Source: CAYWXV01 sp964462535
Lineage (GTDB): Bacteria > Bacteroidota > Ignavibacteria > OLB7
Length of the DNA stretch: 38,153 nucleotides
Direction of reading: 5' to 3'
Assembly (NCBI GenBank): GCA_964462535.1
Contig: CAYWXV010000026.1
Span: forward strand, 1-38,153
Shown here: positions 25,226 to 32,549 of the stretch, piece by piece
Layout of the letters: each line of letters opens with the position of its first letter
Numbering within the stretch: position 1 is the stretch's first letter
Notes under the pieces: model-generated
Told to the model about the DNA's origin: nothing
What the model saw: the letters and a program-made list of their open reading frames with translations, nothing else
The model's database searches: none
Position numbers and translations under genes: made by a program

Positions 25226-26610
25226 GCGATCGCCCCTGGATATTCTACGAACTGACCAACAGCATCTGCTCGACCTGTCTGCGGAAGGTGGAAGCGAAGA
25301 TCGTGATTGAGGATGGGAAGGTCTTGATGATCAAGCGTTGTGCCGATCATGGGTATGAGCGCATTCTGATTTCCAGCGACGCGGAATACTATCAAATGCA
25401 GCGGAGATTCCTGAAGCCGGGACAATTGCCGTTGCGGTTCAACACACCGGTTGAACATGGCTGTCCCTACGATTGCGGGCTCTGCGCGGATCACGAACAA
25501 CATGGCTGTCTCACGTTGATTGAAGTGACCGATCGCTGCAACCTTACCTGCCCGATCTGTTACGCCGGATCCGGTCCGGGGCATGGTCGGCATCGGACGC
25601 TTGAGGAAATAGAATTCATGCTGGATGCGGTCGTGACGAATGAAGGGGAACCGGATGTGGTGCAGATAAGCGGAGGGGAACCGACCATCCATCCCGATTT
25701 CTTCGCAATACTCGACATGGCCAGGGCAAGACCGATCAAGCATCTCATGCTCAACACCAACGGCGTGAGAATTGCGCAGGATGAGGAGTTCGCGCGTCGT
25801 CTTGCGGAGTACATGCCTGGCTTCGAAATCTATCTTCAGTTCGATTCACTGAGGGACGAGGGAATCCTACCGCTCCGGGGGATGGGGCTCAGTAACGTTC
25901 GCACGCAGGCGCTGGAGCGACTCAATCGATATGGGATATCGACCACTCTCGTTGTTACGGTAATGAAGGGGGTGAACGATCACGAGGTAGGCGCGATCAT
26001 CGACTATGCACTAAAGCAACCCGCGGTGCGTGGCGTGACGCTGCAGCCGGTGCAGGCGGCAGGGAGGTTGGAGGGATTCGATCCGGCACGCGATCGCCTG
26101 ACGCTCGCTGACGTCAGGACGGCGATCCTTGAGCAGACGTCTGTTTTTCGACCGGAAGACATCATCCCCGTCCCGTGCCACCCAGACTGCATTGCGATGG
26201 CATACGCTCTGAAACTGGGAGGAACCGTGACTCCATTGACCGGGGCGATCGATCCGGTATTTCTGTTGCAGAGCGAGGGGAGCACAATTATTTATGAACA
26301 GAACGAGGAGTTGCGCACACATCTCTTCAAAGCGTTCTCCACCAACCACTCTCCCCGCTCGGCCACGGAGTCGCTGCGACAGCTTCTATGCTGTCTCCCG
26401 TTCGTATCGGCGCCGTCGAACATTGGATACGAGAATGTTTTCCGCGTGATCATCATGCAGTTCATGGACCCATACAGTTTTGACGTTCGGTCGGTGAAAC
26501 GCTCGTGCGTGCTCATCGCCCATCCCGATGGGCGGATGATACCGTTCGACACCTACAACATCTTCTACCGCGAAGGACTGGAGCACCGACTTTCCGAGGC
26601 ACAGACATGA
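25222..26610 (+). CDS. COG1964-type radical SAM enzyme (MJ0619/tetraether-synthase-like)
   Basis: 462 residues; the ATG at 25222 overlaps the previous stop, and the frame open upstream is not used. Radical SAM signature CNLTCPIC gives CxxxCxxC at Cys106, 110 and 113, followed by the glycine motif SGGEP (150-154). Before it are extra cysteines: Cys16 and 19 with Cys40 in a zinc- or rubredoxin-like pattern, and GCPYDCGLCADHEQHGC with Cys81, 85, 88 and 96, as in the COG1964 family. MJ0619, to my knowledge reported as a tetraether lipid synthase and earlier as a pterin methylase, belongs there. The C terminus has the family block (MQFMDPYSFDVRSVKRSC, then PDGRMIPFDTYN), with Asp where I recall Cys (IPFCTYN). 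So at least one auxiliary cluster ligand may be missing. The lipid-enzyme neighbours favour a lipid substrate. Confidence 0.87.
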   Translation: MSDRPWIFYELTNSICSTCLRKVEAKIVIEDGKVLMIKRCADHGYERILISSDAEYYQMQRRFLKPGQLPLRFNTPVEHGCPYDCGLCADHEQHGCLTLIEVTDRCNLTCPICYAGSGPGHGRHRTLEEIEFMLDAVVTNEGEPDVVQISGGEPTIHPDFFAILDMARARPIKHLMLNTNGVRIAQDEEFARRLAEYMPGFEIYLQFDSLRDEGILPLRGMGLSNVRTQALERLNRYGISTTLVVTVMKGVNDHEVGAIIDYALKQPAVRGVTLQPVQAAGRLEGFDPARDRLTLADVRTAILEQTSVFRPEDIIPVPCHPDCIAMAYALKLGGTVTPLTGAIDPVFLLQSEGSTIIYEQNEELRTHLFKAFSTNHSPRSATESLRQLLCCLPFVSAPSNIGYENVFRVIIMQFMDPYSFDVRSVKRSCVLIAHPDGRMIPFDTYNIFYREGLEHRLSEAQT

Positions 26611-26939
26611 ACGAGCTTGAGAACAGAAGCGAGCAGGTACATCAGAGATCTCCGGTGGCGAGCGGAGCCGACGCCCCGCCATCAACCGGGGGGCGCGCTC
26701 TAGCGGTGATCTTCCTTCTTGCGATCGGCATCCTGTTTGGGTTCGTCTCCGCCCTCCTCCTGGCCCTTAGTCCGCAATCGCCGGGTCTGGTGGGCATCGT
26801 GCTATTACAGGTGCTGGGAATCGGAGGTGGACTTGTGGGAGTGATCCGAGCAAAGACGCGGAAGACGCTTCTGGCGTCTCTACTGCTCGCAGTCGGCATG
26901 GTCGTCCTTGCGTTTGGACTCTGCTTCGTCGTTGCGTGA
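26607..26939 (+). CDS. Small membrane protein in the radical SAM operon
   Basis: 110 residues, ATG at 26607 overlapping the radical SAM stop by 4 bases (ATGA). The first 30 residues are polar; three hydrophobic segments follow (LAVIFLLAIGILFGFVSALL, LVGIVLLQVLGIGGGLVGVI, LLASLLLAVGMVVLAFGLC), separated by a KTRK turn. Its last segment resembles that of the next protein, so the two may be paralogues. No family recognised. Likely translated with the enzyme and a candidate membrane partner. Confidence 0.75.
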   Translation: MNELENRSEQVHQRSPVASGADAPPSTGGRALAVIFLLAIGILFGFVSALLLALSPQSPGLVGIVLLQVLGIGGGLVGVIRAKTRKTLLASLLLAVGMVVLAFGLCFVVA

Positions 26940-26982
26940 CTCACTAGGAGCAACCGGCCGATAGACACCGGAGCATGATCAC

Positions 26983-27282
26983 ATGGACAATCACCCGCAA
27001 CATCCGTCCGGCGAGGTTGACGGACTTTCGTCGCGTAGGGAGAATCGACCCCCGCGTGGATGTCAGGTGATGGTTGCGAGCATGATTCTGGTCGTTCTCG
27101 TGGGCGCGGGATGGGCGCTCGCGCTACGTCCGAATGTCGCTACCGTGGTCGCCCCACTCTTCCTGGTGATTGCACTGGGGAATTTTGTCCTCGCCAGGAA
27201 TAATCGCCTGGTTCAGGCGCTCCTGACACTCGGAGTCGGCCTGTTGATCCTGACTCTGGGTCTTTGCACCACCATGCGCTAA
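26983..27282 (+). CDS. Small membrane protein, paralogue of the preceding one
   Basis: 99 residues with a polar, Arg-rich N terminus (RRENRPPRG) and three hydrophobic segments (VASMILVVLVGAGWALAL, VVAPLFLVIALGNFVLA, ALLTLGVGLLILTLGLC). The final helix ends TLGLCTTMR, resembling AFGLCFVVA in the neighbour. It starts 43 bases after that gene, so it could belong to the same operon. No family recognised. Confidence 0.7.
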   Translation: MDNHPQHPSGEVDGLSSRRENRPPRGCQVMVASMILVVLVGAGWALALRPNVATVVAPLFLVIALGNFVLARNNRLVQALLTLGVGLLILTLGLCTTMR

Positions 27283-27387
27283 TTCTGTTTCCCCCCCGTT
27301 TGGAACTCTTTAAGCTGTGATGAGAGACTGATGATAGTTGAGTAAGCGAATCATTCAACATCATACCTCATCAACTGGAGAGTACTC

Positions 27388-28269
27388 ATGAACAGGCTAA
27401 GACTTACAGCGGCAACATTCATTCTGACAGCAGCTTTCGCGGCGAATGTGCACGCGCAGGACAACATCACCGTGCCCGTGCGCGATCTCTGCGTCGGCAA
27501 GACAGTGGAACCGAATCATCTTCGCGAACCACGAATCGTCATTCCAGGAACGGGTGAAGCAAACGCGACCATCGGGAATGATGGGGCAATCCGCATCACG
27601 GGTGTGAAGCCTGGAAACACGGTGATCGTCGTGGAGCGGACGACACTTAACGAGATGCACGTTCCGGTCCGGACGCTCATCACCTATGTCGTTAACGTCA
27701 TTCAGTGTGATCCCCCCGGAACCGGCGGCGATACGGGGGGTGGAACAGGTGGCGGGTCGCAGGACCGTGATCCATCCAAGGTTGACATCCAGTTGATTGA
27801 ATTGCGTCTGACGCCCATAAATCCGGTGCCGGTACAGGGACGTCCGTCCCGTGTGACACCGATCGCGCCGTTGAACGTCGACAGTTTCTTTGATATCACA
27901 TACCGTATCGATCGCACGCAACAGCCGGCCCTATTGGACAACGGGGAGAAGGGGAACGGAAAGATCGACTGCGAGAAGCTCCATGCATGGCGTGGGACGG
28001 CTGCGACCGGGGGCATGATAATTCATGGCGAGGCGGGAAGCGTACCCGCTGGATCAAAGGTCACGATCACCGACGGCAAGGGCAACACCGTCACGACCAC
28101 GGCCAACGATGACGGCTCCTTCACGGTGAAGGAATCCGAACTGCCCGACGGCTTCGACCACACGATCGGAAACGGCCTGACGGTTTCAGTCGGCAAAAGC
28201 AGTTGTACGGTAACGATTGAACGAGATCGCATTGGGGCGGCACGTGGGCAGGGGCCGGAAATCGGATAG
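27388..28269 (+). CDS. Exported protein with Gly-rich linker and Ig-like domains
   Basis: 293 residues; signal peptide MNRLRLTAATFILTAAFAANVHAQ; GGAG lies 8 bases before the ATG. The first half (25-110) resembles a bacterial Ig-like fold (VGKTVEPNHLREPRI, RITGVKPGNTVIVVERTT), then a Gly/Thr-rich linker (GTGGDTGGGTGGGSQ, about 112-126). The second half includes GSKVTITDGKGNTVTTTAND followed by DGSFTV, typical of Big-like or carboxypeptidase-regulatory beta domains. Cysteines (about 33, 110, 192 and 277) could pair after export. No anchoring domain. Function unknown; probably periplasmic or surface. The upstream leader carries a short inverted repeat (GTTGA/TCAAC). Confidence 0.75.
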   Translation: MNRLRLTAATFILTAAFAANVHAQDNITVPVRDLCVGKTVEPNHLREPRIVIPGTGEANATIGNDGAIRITGVKPGNTVIVVERTTLNEMHVPVRTLITYVVNVIQCDPPGTGGDTGGGTGGGSQDRDPSKVDIQLIELRLTPINPVPVQGRPSRVTPIAPLNVDSFFDITYRIDRTQQPALLDNGEKGNGKIDCEKLHAWRGTAATGGMIIHGEAGSVPAGSKVTITDGKGNTVTTTANDDGSFTVKESELPDGFDHTIGNGLTVSVGKSSCTVTIERDRIGAARGQGPEIG

Positions 28270-28307
28270 CGGAGGGCGGGTAGCCACGTTGAGAGTTGCA
28301 ACGTTGG

Positions 28308-28335
28308 GTAGCCACGGGATGAATCCCGTGGCTAC
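28308..28335. repeat. 28-bp near-perfect palindrome (REP-like), copy 1
   Basis: GTAGCCACGGGAT-GA-ATCCCGTGGCTAC: 13-bp perfect arms around 2 bases, 38 bases after the stop of the exported protein. The shape is that of REP/BIME-like elements. Confidence 0.8.
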
Positions 28336-28480
28336 CTCATTTCGAGACGCCCCTCCTGGGCGTGCTCGCGAACGACTGACTTGACGACCCGCGCCAAGGA
28401 ATGAGAGCACAAATGCCCGACGGTGCTGGTTGGGGTGTCAGTTGTGGTGTCACACGCAAGTGCCCCATGTTTCAACAGTA

Positions 28481-28498
28481 GCGCCCCGGTAGGGGCGC
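28481..28498. repeat. 18-bp palindrome GCGCCCC-GGTA-GGGGCGC
   Basis: Perfect 7-bp arms around GGTA. It lies between the two copies of the 28-bp type and has unrelated sequence. Confidence 0.7.
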
Positions 28499-28510
28499 GG
28501 GGAACTATGC

Positions 28511-28535
28511 GTAGCCGCGGGATTCATCCCGTGCC
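28511..28535. repeat. Degenerate inverted copy of the 28-bp palindrome, copy 2
   Basis: GTAGCCGCGGGAT-TC-ATCCCGTGCC: the same element as at 28308-28335, in the opposite orientation (central GATTCATC against GATGAATC), with decayed arms. Confidence 0.7.
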
Positions 28536-28580
28536 GAGCGAGATGCAATGAACGAGATCGCATCGTCGGCGCACACGAGG

Positions 28581-28618
28581 AAGCCACAAAGCTTCACTAC
28601 GATCGTTGTGGCTTTGTG
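28581..28618. repeat. Inverted repeat AAGCCACAA / TTGTGGCTT
   Basis: Nine-bp arms at 28581-28589 and 28606-28614, plus an overlapping alternative pairing CACAAAG (28585-28591) with CTTTGTG (28612-28618). The whole stretch 28270-28743 (474 bases) holds these palindromes and no gene I can support. Confidence 0.65.
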
Positions 28619-28743
28619 TCTTTATACTGAATTGCCCATATCTGCCTACGCTATTTCGGTGCGGGTACATAACTTCGCCTCCTGTCCTTGACGCCTGCTC
28701 CTGCACCCGGCTTGCGTCTCCTATCCATCCCTGAACGAATCGA

Positions 28744-29559
28744 ATGCAGAACGATATCCTCACGGAACTTGGCAAGTCGCTCGTGTCCGGCAATCTGACC
28801 GACTCGTCTCTCCTTGCCCGAACATCCGAACAATCCCTCATCCAGATCCTCCCCGATGCAAACGTTGTGAAGATCGGCGGACAGAGTTTCATCGATCGTG
28901 GGCGCGCGGCCGTCTACCCCTTGATCGATGAGATCGTCGCCAACCTCCACACGCACAAGATGATCATCGGCACGGGGGCGGGAACGCGCGCACGTCACGC
29001 CTATAGTGTAGGCATCGACCTGGGTATGCCGACAGGTGTCCTTAGCGTGCTTGGGACGTTCGTCAGTATGCAGAACGCGAGAATGCTCCACTACCTCCTC
29101 GCCAAGCATGGCATTCCATTCATCGAGCCGGTGCAATTCCCGCAGCTCCCGCTCTACCTCGAGGAGCGTGGCGCCGTCATCTTCTTCGGCATGCCCCCTT
29201 ACACATTCTGGCAGAAGAATCCTGATGTGGGACGCATCCCGCCGCATCGCACGGATACGGGCTGCTACCTCATCAGTGAAGTCTTTGGAGCCAAGTCCAT
29301 GATCTACGTCAAGGATGAGGACGGCCTTTACACGGCTGATCCGAAGAAGGACAAACATGCCAAGTTCATCCCCAAGATCTCGCTCGAGGAACTCCAGGCG
29401 ATGGACCTGCAGGATGTTGTCGTGGAGCGGGCCGTGCTCGATCTGATGAAGAACGCCGAGAATCGCACCACGATCCAAATCGTCAACGGTCTGGTCCCTG
29501 GAAATCTGACAAAGGCACTCAACGGTGAGGAGGTCGGAACAACGATCTATCGGGCGTAG
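28744..29559 (+). CDS. mosB: Molybdenum storage protein, beta-type subunit
   Basis: 271-residue cytoplasmic protein of the amino-acid-kinase/uridylate-kinase fold. It closely follows what I recall of Azotobacter vinelandii MosB: VKIGGQS (42-48), DRGRAAVYPL, GTGAGTRARH (76-85), PPYTFW (151-156), IPPHRTDTG (165-173), DEDGLYTADP (191-200), and a terminal NGLVPGNLTKALNGEEVGT. MosA and MosB form an ATP-dependent heterohexamer cage that stores polyoxomolybdate clusters. The length is as in the family. UMP kinase was considered, but the shared motifs and the adjacent second subunit and modABC favour MoSto. Confidence 0.9.
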   Translation: MQNDILTELGKSLVSGNLTDSSLLARTSEQSLIQILPDANVVKIGGQSFIDRGRAAVYPLIDEIVANLHTHKMIIGTGAGTRARHAYSVGIDLGMPTGVLSVLGTFVSMQNARMLHYLLAKHGIPFIEPVQFPQLPLYLEERGAVIFFGMPPYTFWQKNPDVGRIPPHRTDTGCYLISEVFGAKSMIYVKDEDGLYTADPKKDKHAKFIPKISLEELQAMDLQDVVVERAVLDLMKNAENRTTIQIVNGLVPGNLTKALNGEEVGTTIYRA

Positions 29560-29572
29560 GCAGCGCAGACTG

Positions 29573-29604
29573 TTGAACATCTCTCAGATCATGAGATTGT
29601 TCAA
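29573..29604 (+). promoter_or_regulatory. Hairpin between the two storage-protein genes
   Basis: TTGAACATCTC and GAGATTGTTCAA pair over 11 bp with one bulged T around TCAGATCAT, starting 14 bases after the mosB stop codon. No T tract follows. It may be an mRNA processing or attenuation signal setting the ratio of the two subunits; this is inference. Confidence 0.4.
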
Positions 29605-29757
29605 ATCGCCTGAGGTCAACGCGCACGACGAGGAGCGACAGCGTACCTGAGTGCGTTACTTGATGAAGGGTGAAACGAAGAGACCGCGCGCAAATAGACA
29701 GCCTCCTGGTAACAAATGCGCGACTACCAGCTACTGCATACGAACTACTACCAAGAC

Positions 29758-30582
29758 ATGTCCGATATACAAAACGACCAACGTCATCATGTGGACTCTG
29801 TCCTGATGCGCGAGAGCCTGATCGACAAGCAGGTGATGGCATCGACCGAGTCGCCAGTCGTCCGAATGCTTCCGAACGTGCACGTCGTGAAGATCGGTGG
29901 ACGATCAGTCATTGATATGGGGAAGAAGATCACGTACCCGGTTGTCGAGGTGCTCGGGCGTCTTCTGGAATCTGAGCGGCTCATTCTTGGTGTCGGCGGC
30001 GGCGTCCGAAGCCGTCACGTGTTTTCCATCGGTCTCGACCTCGGATTGCCGACCGGCGCACTTGCTCAGATCTCCGTCGCTGACGCACTCGGCAACGCCC
30101 ACATCCTCGGAACGCTCCTCTCCCCGTACGGTGTCGTTGCGATTCCGCCGGAGATCTTCGGACACCTCCTTCCGCTCTTCATTCATTCGGCGCCGGGCGT
30201 CATCTTCAATGGCGTCCCCCCCTATTCGCTGTGGGAGCATCCACCGGGGATAGGGAGAATCCCGCCCCATCGCACCGATGCCGGTTGCTTCATTCTTGGT
30301 GAGTGCTTCGGTGTCAAGTCTGTGACCCTGGTAAAGGACGTTGATGGACTCTACACAGCGGATCCGAAAGAGAATCCGAAGGCAGACTTCATCAAAGAAA
30401 TCGGCGCGAAGGAACTGAAGAAACGGGCGTTGAAGAGTCTCCCCTTCGACGAGATCATACCGGATCTGCTGATCAATGCTCGGCTGGTGAAGCAACTCCA
30501 GATCGTCAACGGGCACGAGCCGGAGCGAATTGCCGCCGCCATCCGCGGAGAACATGTCGGCACCATCATCCACGCTGACTGA
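29758..30582 (+). CDS. mosA: Molybdenum storage protein, alpha-type subunit
   Basis: 274-residue homologue of MosA. It shares VKIGGRS (44-50), GGGVRSRHVFS, IGLDLGLPTGALA, GRIPPHRTDAG, VDGLYTADPKEN, and the ending RGEHVGTII. Start chosen at 29758 (MSDIQNDQ); an ATG at 29716 would add 14 residues and cannot be excluded. The block around the polyoxomolybdate site reads PPYSLWEHPP (154-163), whereas I recall a His triplet (PPYHHHEFP) in A. vinelandii MosA. The gene follows mosB after 198 bases and its 3' end overlaps the start of the ABC ATPase gene. It probably stores molybdate with MosB; its cluster chemistry may differ. Confidence 0.87.
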   Translation: MSDIQNDQRHHVDSVLMRESLIDKQVMASTESPVVRMLPNVHVVKIGGRSVIDMGKKITYPVVEVLGRLLESERLILGVGGGVRSRHVFSIGLDLGLPTGALAQISVADALGNAHILGTLLSPYGVVAIPPEIFGHLLPLFIHSAPGVIFNGVPPYSLWEHPPGIGRIPPHRTDAGCFILGECFGVKSVTLVKDVDGLYTADPKENPKADFIKEIGAKELKKRALKSLPFDEIIPDLLINARLVKQLQIVNGHEPERIAAAIRGEHVGTIIHAD

Positions 30583-31588
30583 ACCTGCGCCCGCTGCAGA
30601 ACTTCGGAGTCTCCGGAAGGTGTTCGCGGCCGGCGTTATCGCTCTTGACGATGTCTCCCTCGACGTTCCTGAGGGGGAAATCAGTGCGCTGTTGGGTCCA
30701 AATGGATCGGGGAAGAGCACGATCATGCGCATCCTTGCTGGATCGGATCGTGAGTACGACGGGACCGCGCGCATCCTGGGACACGATGTGTCGTTCGGTG
30801 TGCGCGGACTTCGCTCCCGAATCGGCTACGCCACACAACGCCCCGCGCTCGACCCAGAATTGACCGGCATGGAGCACCTCAGATTGTTCCATGCACTTCG
30901 TGGTCTGCCGGTGCGCGAGCGCGATAGTGTAATCCAACGACAGGTGGATGACTTCGGACTCTCCGACTTTGTTGAGCGCGCCACGGCCGGTTACTCGGGC
31001 GGCGAGCGACAACGACTCCACCTGAGCATCGAGACCATCCATACGCCACACATTCTTCTACTCGACGAGCCGACATCGAACCTCGATCCAGACGGGCGTC
31101 GCGATCTCTGGAATCGTATTCGCCTGCTTCGGGACAGTGGACGTACAATCGTCATCGCAACTCACGACCTCGATGAAGTTGAGGGGCATGCGGATCGCGT
31201 GGTGATTCTGAACGCGGGACGGGTCGTTGCCGACGACTCCATTGCTACACTCCTCGCGAAATACCGAGCCGCAGGAGCCCTGTTGACCGTGGAGACGGAC
31301 ATCGACGACGAGACCGCGCGACTGATCAGAGATGCCCTTGCGAAGAGTGTCGATATTGTCGACTACAGCCTCCGCCGACGGTTCCTATCCGTCTGGCGAT
31401 CAACACACCCCGCTTCTGCGCACGACCCGGTTCTCGACATAGTTTCAGACCTGGACATCCCTGTTGAGCGCTACGAACGGATCCGCCCGGGACTCGCCGG
31501 TGCCTACTTCCGACTAACGGGTGGGAGGGGTCATGGCCTCGACGGTTCAGGGCGGAAGGCTGATGGCGGCGGGCGGAGTCGGCGATGA
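30554..31588 (+). CDS. ABC-2 type transporter ATP-binding protein
   Basis: 344-residue ATPase; the start at 30554 (MSAPSST) overlaps the mosA end by 29 bases (an earlier ATG at 30530 is possible). Walker A GPNGSGKS (48-55), signature YSGGERQR (147-154), Walker B ILLLDEP (167-173), SNLDPDGRRDLW, and H-loop ATHDLDE. It resembles the drug-resistance ATPases paired with ABC-2 permeases, such as DrrA. After the fold is a C-terminal region of about 90 residues and a Gly/Arg-rich tail (GRKADGGGRSRR). Works with the permease that starts 24 bases later. Substrate unknown. Confidence 0.9.
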   Translation: MSAPSSTLTEPAPAAELRSLRKVFAAGVIALDDVSLDVPEGEISALLGPNGSGKSTIMRILAGSDREYDGTARILGHDVSFGVRGLRSRIGYATQRPALDPELTGMEHLRLFHALRGLPVRERDSVIQRQVDDFGLSDFVERATAGYSGGERQRLHLSIETIHTPHILLLDEPTSNLDPDGRRDLWNRIRLLRDSGRTIVIATHDLDEVEGHADRVVILNAGRVVADDSIATLLAKYRAAGALLTVETDIDDETARLIRDALAKSVDIVDYSLRRRFLSVWRSTHPASAHDPVLDIVSDLDIPVERYERIRPGLAGAYFRLTGGRGHGLDGSGRKADGGGRSRR

Positions 31589-31612
31589 CGACTGAATGTT
31601 GAAGCGCGAAGA

Positions 31613-32452
31613 ATGACGGGTGAACGGTGGGCGTCCGATGTCGGATGGTCTACTGACCGCCAACAGAATTTCGATTGCCAAGCGCTGGCTACCAATTACC
31701 ATATCGTCCGGCAGGTTGCGTGGCGGAACTGGTTGAAGACGATTCGTCGTCCAGTTCCCCTCACGTTCTCGTTCATCCAGCCTCTCTTCTGGATGCTCGT
31801 CTTCGGCTTCCTCTTTCATCGCTTCGAGCTTGGCGGCGAGTACGCTGGTCTTTCCTATCTGGAGTTTCTTCTCCCCGGCGTTTGCTGCATGACCGTCCTG
31901 TTCGGTGCTTCGCAGTCGGGCGTAGCTGTTGTGCGCGACCTGCAGACCGGTTTCGTTCAACGGCTGCTTCGTTCGACCGACCGCCCAATCCTCGTCCTCA
32001 CTGGCATCCTGACCGCCGAGGTGTTGCGGCTGATCTGTCAGGCGATAATTGTCGGTTCGGTCGGCATCCTCCTTGGGGCGGAACTGCGAATCAGCGTCAC
32101 GGGACTCGTGGCCGCGCTGACCGGCCTGGCAATCTTCGCTGCCGGCTATGGAAGTCTGTCCATCTGGATCGCTCTCCGCACGCGAGCGCCGGAAAGCATG
32201 GCCGCCTTCGTTCACCTTGTGAACATGCCGCTTCTCTTCACTAGCACCGCCCTGGTCCCCACTCGTCGAATGCCTGATTGGCTGGAAGCGATTGCGCGGT
32301 GGAACCCACTGACGCTCGTTGCCGACGGACTTCGCCAGTCGATGCTGTTCGCCGGTACGCCTGCTGTGACGGATACCATTCTCCCGATTACACTCTTTGC
32401 CCTCATCGCCTTTGCACTCGTGTGGATAGCGATGCGAGATGTGACAACATGA
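31613..32452 (+). CDS. ABC-2 type transporter permease
   Basis: 279-residue inner-membrane protein with about six hydrophobic segments: LTFSFIQPLFWMLVFGFLF, LLPGVCCMTVLFGA, VLRLICQAIIVGSVGILL, AALTGLAIFAAGYGSLSI, LVNMPLLFTSTALVP and ILPITLFALIAFALVWIAM. The loop DLQTGFVQRLLRSTDRP with a following hydrophobic helix is typical of the ABC-2 family (DrrB-like), as is the ALVPTRRMPDWLEAIARWNPLT block. It pairs with the ATPase upstream. Either an exporter or a flippase. Confidence 0.88.
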   Translation: MTGERWASDVGWSTDRQQNFDCQALATNYHIVRQVAWRNWLKTIRRPVPLTFSFIQPLFWMLVFGFLFHRFELGGEYAGLSYLEFLLPGVCCMTVLFGASQSGVAVVRDLQTGFVQRLLRSTDRPILVLTGILTAEVLRLICQAIIVGSVGILLGAELRISVTGLVAALTGLAIFAAGYGSLSIWIALRTRAPESMAAFVHLVNMPLLFTSTALVPTRRMPDWLEAIARWNPLTLVADGLRQSMLFAGTPAVTDTILPITLFALIAFALVWIAMRDVTT

Positions 32453-32474
32453 CGGGCGCCACGGTCTCTGACTC

Positions 32475-32502
32475 CCCCCTCTCTCAGAATTGAGAGGGGG
32501 GG
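32475..32502. repeat. C-rich/G-rich hairpin between the ABC permease and porin genes
   Basis: Arms of 12 bp (CCCCCTCTCTCA / TGAGAGGGGGGG, one T-G pair) around GAAT, followed by CCGGGGGGGTGAG. Without a T tract it looks like a dispersed palindromic element, though it may also stop transcription before the porin gene. Confidence 0.6.
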
Positions 32503-32549
32503 CCGGGGGGGTGAGAGCCAGAACCACGATACACCAACGGGAGTTTCAC

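Noticed and set aside
28270..28743. Molybdenum cofactor riboswitch or ModE box upstream of the molybdenum island
   Set aside because: I see no paired ATCGCTATATA-type ModE arms and no riboswitch core; only palindromic repeats are evident.
28651..29580. Minus-strand open frame opposite mosB
   Set aside because: The plus strand encodes a full, conserved molybdenum-storage subunit; the antisense frame matches no family.
28744..30582. UMP kinases (pyrH) as an alternative for the two storage genes
   Set aside because: They share the fold, but the tandem pair, PPY...IPPHRTD and DGLYTADP motifs and the adjacent modABC match MosA/MosB better.
31547..32527. Minus-strand open frame opposite the ABC-2 permease
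   Set aside because: Highly charged, low-complexity sequence with no family features, whereas the plus frame is a typical permease.
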